A stretch of 64,000 nucleotides of DNA, from assembly GCA_035471785.1 (NCBI GenBank), contig DATIPQ010000131.1, positions 1 to 64,000 on the forward strand, written 5' to 3'. The notes beneath the pieces are model-generated. The model ran no database searches and was not told where the DNA came from. It worked only from the letters and a program-made list of their open reading frames with translations. The stretch is from Acidobacteriota bacterium. GTDB lineage: Bacteria; Acidobacteriota; UBA6911; RPQK01; DATIPO01. The position numbers and the translations under genes were made by a program. The number at the start of each line of letters is the position of its first letter. The first letter of the stretch is position 1. Shown here one piece after another: positions 61,201-64,000 of the stretch.

Positions 61201-64000
61201 CCTGACGCTCCACCAGTTGGTGGAGACACCGCCCGGCGCCGTCTCCGCGAGATCTCCTGTCCGCCCCGTCCAGAAGCCGTTTCCGCTCCCCCTCGCCAAG
61301 AATGGGGAGTTGCGATAGCCGGCGTTCCGGGTTGGCTGCGATTCCTTCCAGCAAGGTCAGGAAGTGGCCGATCATACGCTCGATAGTGGCCGGTTCGAAG
61401 AGTTCGCTGCTGTAGTCGGCCAAGCCCTCGATGCGCTGCCGGGTTTCCCACAGCGTCAAGGCCAGATCCAAGGGGGTCCGCTGCAGCGGCGTCTCCAGGA
61501 AGCTGATCTGCAGATCGGCTCCGGTGCGTTCGGGCTGGGGCGCATTCTGAAGGTGAAAGAGGACCTGAAACAGCGGTTGGCGCGCCAGATCCCTTTCCGG
61601 CTGCAGTTCCTCGACCAGCTTTTCAAAAGGAACGTCTTGATGGGCATAGGCTCCCAGAGCGGTTTCCCGCACTCTCTCCAGCAACTGCAGGAAGGTCGGG
61701 TCGCCTGCCAGGTCGCTGCGCAGGACCAGGGTATTGACGAAGAAGCCGATCAGCGGCTCGATCTCGGCGCGGTTGCGGTTGGCGATGGGCGTGCCGACGG
61801 TGATGTCTTCCTGCTGCGTGTAGCGATGGAGGAGCACCTTGAAGGCGGCCAGCAAGGTCATGAAGAGGGTGGCGCCCTGTCGCCGGCTGAGTTCACGAAG
61901 GGCCTTGGTCAGCGGCTCGGAGAGCTGAACTTCCTCGCGTCCTGCGCGGAAGGTCTTCAAGGCGCTGCGGGGTCGGTCCGGGGACAGTTGCAGCGGGCCC
62001 GGATGGTCTCGCAGACGGTCTTTCCAATAGGCCAATTGTCGATCGAGGACGTCGCCCTGCAGGTACTCCCGCTGCCATAGGGCGAAGTCGGGATACTGGA
62101 TGGGAAGGGGAGGCAGGGAAATCGGCTCGTGGCGGCTCAAAGACCGGTAGATTTGACTGAGTTCTTGAATCAGCACTCCACCCGACCATCCATCTGAAAT
62201 GAGGTGATGGAAGGTGAGCAGCAGGATCTTCTCGTTTTGCGCCACACGCAGCAACGCGATTCTGAAGAGCGGGTAACGGGTCAAATCGAAGGTCCGGCCC
62301 GCGTCCTCTTGAGCCAAGCGGCGGACTTGCTCATCTCGGACGGGCCGGGGCAAGGAGGAAAGGTCGACTCGGGGCAGCGAGAACGAGTCCGGACTGTGGA
62401 CGATCTGGACGGGCTGCTCGTCTTCAGTCGCCAGGCTGGTCCGCAACGCTTCGTGACGGCGCACGATCTCAGCCAGGCTCCGTTCCAGTACCGCCTCGTT
62501 CCAGCGCCCCTCAAGCCGCAGCGGCGTGGGGACGTTGAAAAGGGGAAGGCCGGGGTGAAACTGCTCCAGGAACCAGAGACGCTGCTGGGCGAAGGAAATG
62601 GGTGCAGCCTCCCCCTTTTCGCGGCGAGGGACGATGGAGCTATCCTCACCATCCGTCTGACTGCGGCGCATGCGCTCCAGGTTGAGAGCCAGTTCGGCAA
62701 TGGTGGGACCTTCCAGGAATCGCCGCAAGGGGATCTCGACCCCCAGTGACTTGCGCAGCCGGTTTACCGCCTGGGTGGCGAGTAGAGAGTGCCCCCCAAG
62801 GTCGAAGAAGTCATCCTGGCGGCCCACCTTCTGCACGTGCAGAAGTTCTTGCCACAGGTCTGCGATACGTTCCTCCAAGGGGGTTTGAGGCGGCTCATAG
62901 TCTCCCTGCAAGGCGGAGCGCAGTTCTTCAGGGCGGACCAAGGCCTCCCTGGCCACCTTTCCGTTGGGATTGCGGGGCAGCTGATCGAGGAAAACGAAGG
63001 CGGAAGGTACGAAGGCGTCGGGCAGGCTCTCTCTAAGGTGGTCTTTGAGGAGAGGGGCCAGTTGGCGCGTCCGCAGGGCCCGCAGCGGCTGGTTGACATA
63101 ATCGGCCCAGCCTTTGGGCTCGAAGTCCGCAATCGAATCGAAGCAGCTCCAAGTCTCCTGCTGGTCCATGCGGCGGCGGCTGAAGAGGACGTCGAAACTC
63201 CCGTCGGAGCGAGCCTGCGCCCAACTGATTTCGACCTGGTAGCCCAGTTCCTTGCCCAGATCCCACAATGCGGCCGGGTCGAGGCCGTCGAGAGGCGACC
63301 GGACGCGCAGTGCCTTGCGAATCCCGCCCACGGTCCGCGGACCGTCCTCGCCATGGACGATCTGCAAGGCGCGCACGTCGTTGACAAGACGGGCGTTGGC
63401 TACGTGGCTGAATCCCAGCAGGAGCGGGCGCTCCTCATCCAGGCTTTGACGGAGCCTCTCCACATCCCAGCTTTCGATGCGCCAATCCTTCCACTCAGGC
63501 ACGGGGACTCGAAGCCCGCCGCCTTCGTCTTTGCGCTTGTGCAGTACGACGTCGTACTGATGACGCGTGATCTCGTTGTGAAAACGTCCGCCCTTGGGCT
63601 GCACCTGCACTCCCGACACCTCGGGAGAGCGCTGCCCGAATAGGGCATAAAGCAACGGATCGATGAGCAGGTCCTGTTCGGCGGCCAGCCGTTCCCGGAT
63701 TCTTTGCCGCAGCCGGACGCGGCTGAGGGAAGCTGGGGCCTGGTGAAGCTGCACGGAAGTCTGCAGGGTCGAAAACAGAGGCAGGTGGCGTATGCCTCCT
63801 ACAAAGACCTGGCCGCCCGGAGCGAGCAGACGCAGGGAATCTTCCAGAAACCTCACCAGATACTCGGCGTCGGGGAAATGCATCGTGACCAGGTTGAGGA
63901 TGACGGTGTCAAAAAGTCCCTCCTCGAATCCCGCCAGATCGTGGGCGGCCCGTTGTTCGACGCTGACTCCGGACAGGGGAGGCCGCTGGGCTTTCAGGCG
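58199..64000 (-). CDS. NRPS (5' end beyond window): N-methyltransferase-A'-T-C-A-PRMT-like methyltransferase-T
   Basis: Partial: the frame stays open to the window edge, adding 39 codons before the first ATG at 63883. Numbered from that ATG: C-terminal part of a methyltransferase inserted in an A domain (1-110; VILNLVTMHFPDAEYL just at its start), A C-terminal subdomain to about 315 (NGKVAREAL), T Ser366, C 428-860 (HHLISDG), A 885-1408 (YTSGSTGRPKG, ASGKID), then 1430-1745 a protein-arginine-methyltransferase-like domain (VVEIGTGKEAILARFC; double-E loop SEIVGPIGGGEG), and T Ser1818. The first unit probably adds an N-methyl residue. The second A code reads D-A-A-Q-L-A-L-L-A-K, which I cannot assign. 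It is the first synthetase gene visible in the operon. Confidence 0.95.
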   Translation of the reverse strand, partial: RLKAQRPPLSGVSVEQRAAHDLAGFEEGLFDTVILNLVTMHFPDAEYLVRFLEDSLRLLAPGGQVFVGGIRHLPLFSTLQTSVQLHQAPASLSRVRLRQRIRERLAAEQDLLIDPLLYALFGQRSPEVSGVQVQPKGGRFHNEITRHQYDVVLHKRKDEGGGLRVPVPEWKDWRIESWDVERLRQSLDEERPLLLGFSHVANARLVNDVRALQIVHGEDGPRTVGGIRKALRVRSPLDGLDPAALWDLGKELGYQVEISWAQARSDGSFDVLFSRRRMDQQETWSCFDSIADFEPKGWADYVNQPLRALRTRQLAPLLKDHLRESLPDAFVPSAFVFLDQLPRNPNGKVAREALVRPEELRSALQGDYEPPQTPLEERIADLWQELLHVQKVGRQDDFFDLGGHSLLATQAVNRLRKSLGVEIPLRRFLEGPTIAELALNLERMRRSQTDGEDSSIVPRREKGEAAPISFAQQRLWFLEQFHPGLPLFNVPTPLRLEGRWNEAVLERSLAEIVRRHEALRTSLATEDEQPVQIVHSPDSFSLPRVDLSSLPRPVRDEQVRRLAQEDAGRTFDLTRYPLFRIALLRVAQNEKILLLTFHHLISDGWSGGVLIQELSQIYRSLSRHEPISLPPLPIQYPDFALWQREYLQGDVLDRQLAYWKDRLRDHPGPLQLSPDRPRSALKTFRAGREEVQLSEPLTKALRELSRRQGATLFMTLLAAFKVLLHRYTQQEDITVGTPIANRNRAEIEPLIGFFVNTLVLRSDLAGDPTFLQLLERVRETALGAYAHQDVPFEKLVEELQPERDLARQPLFQVLFHLQNAPQPERTGADLQISFLETPLQRTPLDLALTLWETRQRIEGLADYSSELFEPATIERMIGHFLTLLEGIAANPERRLSQLPILGEGERKRLLDGADRRSRGDGAGRCLHQLVERQVQRTPQAPAISFEGQVFLYQDLNSSSNRIARGLADLPIEAGQRVAILLGDGPQQVIALLAVLKAGCAFVCLDGAHPTAHLRKILAESQPACLLSDSSSLTRHRGLLPLSKRPRERPVVVLDLDEDASAQEEFGPGCLGTDRFLTFDAANPSLCDDPHQTAFVVYTSGSTGRPKGILQSHRNFSQFVSWYGRRFGLDESKRFAQWASISYDASYAEIFAALAFGASLCLTARLKRYDAESFLHWAAAEGITHFQSVPSFAARLIDGLSREDAEGALPKLEYLLLAGEVLPPGLAKSWLELCGPRLKLFNLYGPTESILATCHPVEALPSGGKPIPIGQPFDGRQILILDSKGRLCPRGVVGEIYIRSPYLSPGYLGDEQETRRVFIHNPLTQEPEDRVFRTGDRGRWTADGNLEFLGRQDLQIKVRGMRVELERIESELICHPSVEECAVEVLGDGRRDEALVAFLVSSERLDSGLFRAYLKERLPDFMLPASFRLLDRLPRTASGKIDRPALRRLPSPSAPPTQTSGEEAAELWPSVAEYMVYDDLIYYAIAYDERRNLKYRKAIAEHVKDRVVVEIGTGKEAILARFCVEAGARKVYAIEIGDEAYRQAVDCVQQLGLADKITLIHGDSLQARIPEPADVCVSEIVGPIGGGEGAAILINDARRFLKPDGVMIPQRSRTLMAAARFPEPLFENLGFRPVPGHYVERIFEQIGYPFDLRVCIKKFPKDHLVSSQGVFEDLDFTKPLQAASEHEIELTVTRDASIDGFLLWLNLQLVPDQVIDILEHEYCWLPVFFPVFSPALEVRAGETLKIRCTRTPSQNGLNPDYSLSGLLLRKDGSRSHFGHDSYHQRKRYRSHPFYQRLFARHPLGLLSENEAQPSPQGPCGQAEPRTHTESVIADLWSDVLQLEKVGIHDDFFELGGHSLLATQIVNRLRKSFSVELSLRLFFESPTVAGLAECIEARRESPQEESEALSQLIQKVKQLSESRIQTLITQSGDQE

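Noticed and set aside
1-64000. Mobile elements, CRISPR arrays, rRNA genes and prophage
   Set aside because: No transposase, integrase, regularly spaced repeats, rRNA-like sequence or phage structural gene was seen.

Overview
The window is G+C-rich bacterial chromosomal DNA. Two long orphan MacB/FtsX-type ABC permeases of the ADOP type (about 820-830 aa, no ATPase beside them) and a protein of tandem carboxypeptidase-regulatory-like repeats suggest an Acidobacteriota genome. That is inference; there is no rRNA here to confirm it. I see no transposase, integrase, phage gene or CRISPR array.

1-32 kb is ordinary chromosome with several small functional groups: an unknown protein, tRNA-Glu(UUC), a D-2-hydroxyacid dehydrogenase, a MEMO-family protein with a PqqD-like head, a DUF4440 protein, a VOC protein and trehalose synthase (1-6.4 kb); a radical SAM/SPASM protein and a HemY-type porphyrinogen oxidase (6.6-9.3 kb); an ADOP permease (9.4-11.9 kb); a DUF819 membrane protein, a carotenoid oxygenase and a flavin-dependent-halogenase-like protein (12.4-16.8 kb); the repeat protein (17.0-19.9 kb); a SAM-I riboswitch leading a hom-aspartate kinase-metB methionine operon (20.0-23.8 kb); scpAB (24.2-25.7 kb); a ccsA/hemX-hemA-hemC-hemD operon (25.7-29.6 kb); and a second ADOP permease with a readable promoter (29.6-32.2 kb). 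A short intergenic repeat recurs at three places in the first 10 kb.

32.4 kb to the right edge is one minus-strand biosynthetic operon that runs off the window. In transcription order it has: an NRPS (5' end missing) with N-methyltransferase-A'-T-C-A-PRMT-like methyltransferase-T; an MIO-type aromatic amino acid aminomutase/ammonia-lyase; a 3769-aa hybrid C-A-T-KS-AT-ACP-aminotransferase-C-A-T; a C-A-T NRPS; a terminal C-A-T-E-C-(A remnant)-T-TE NRPS; an MFS exporter; and two small unrecognised proteins. Most junctions overlap or are separated by only a few bases.

Read by colinearity, the line adds an N-methylated residue, a residue with a second methylation, glycine extended by malonate and transaminated at the beta-carbon (a 3,4-diaminobutanoyl unit), two glycines and a D-configured branched aliphatic residue. 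The last module has lost the catalytic core of its adenylation domain. This cluster is the most likely undescribed system in the window. The terminal A remnant, the probable loss of an epimerase, the PRMT-like insertion and the vicinal-diamine logic are its most distinctive points.
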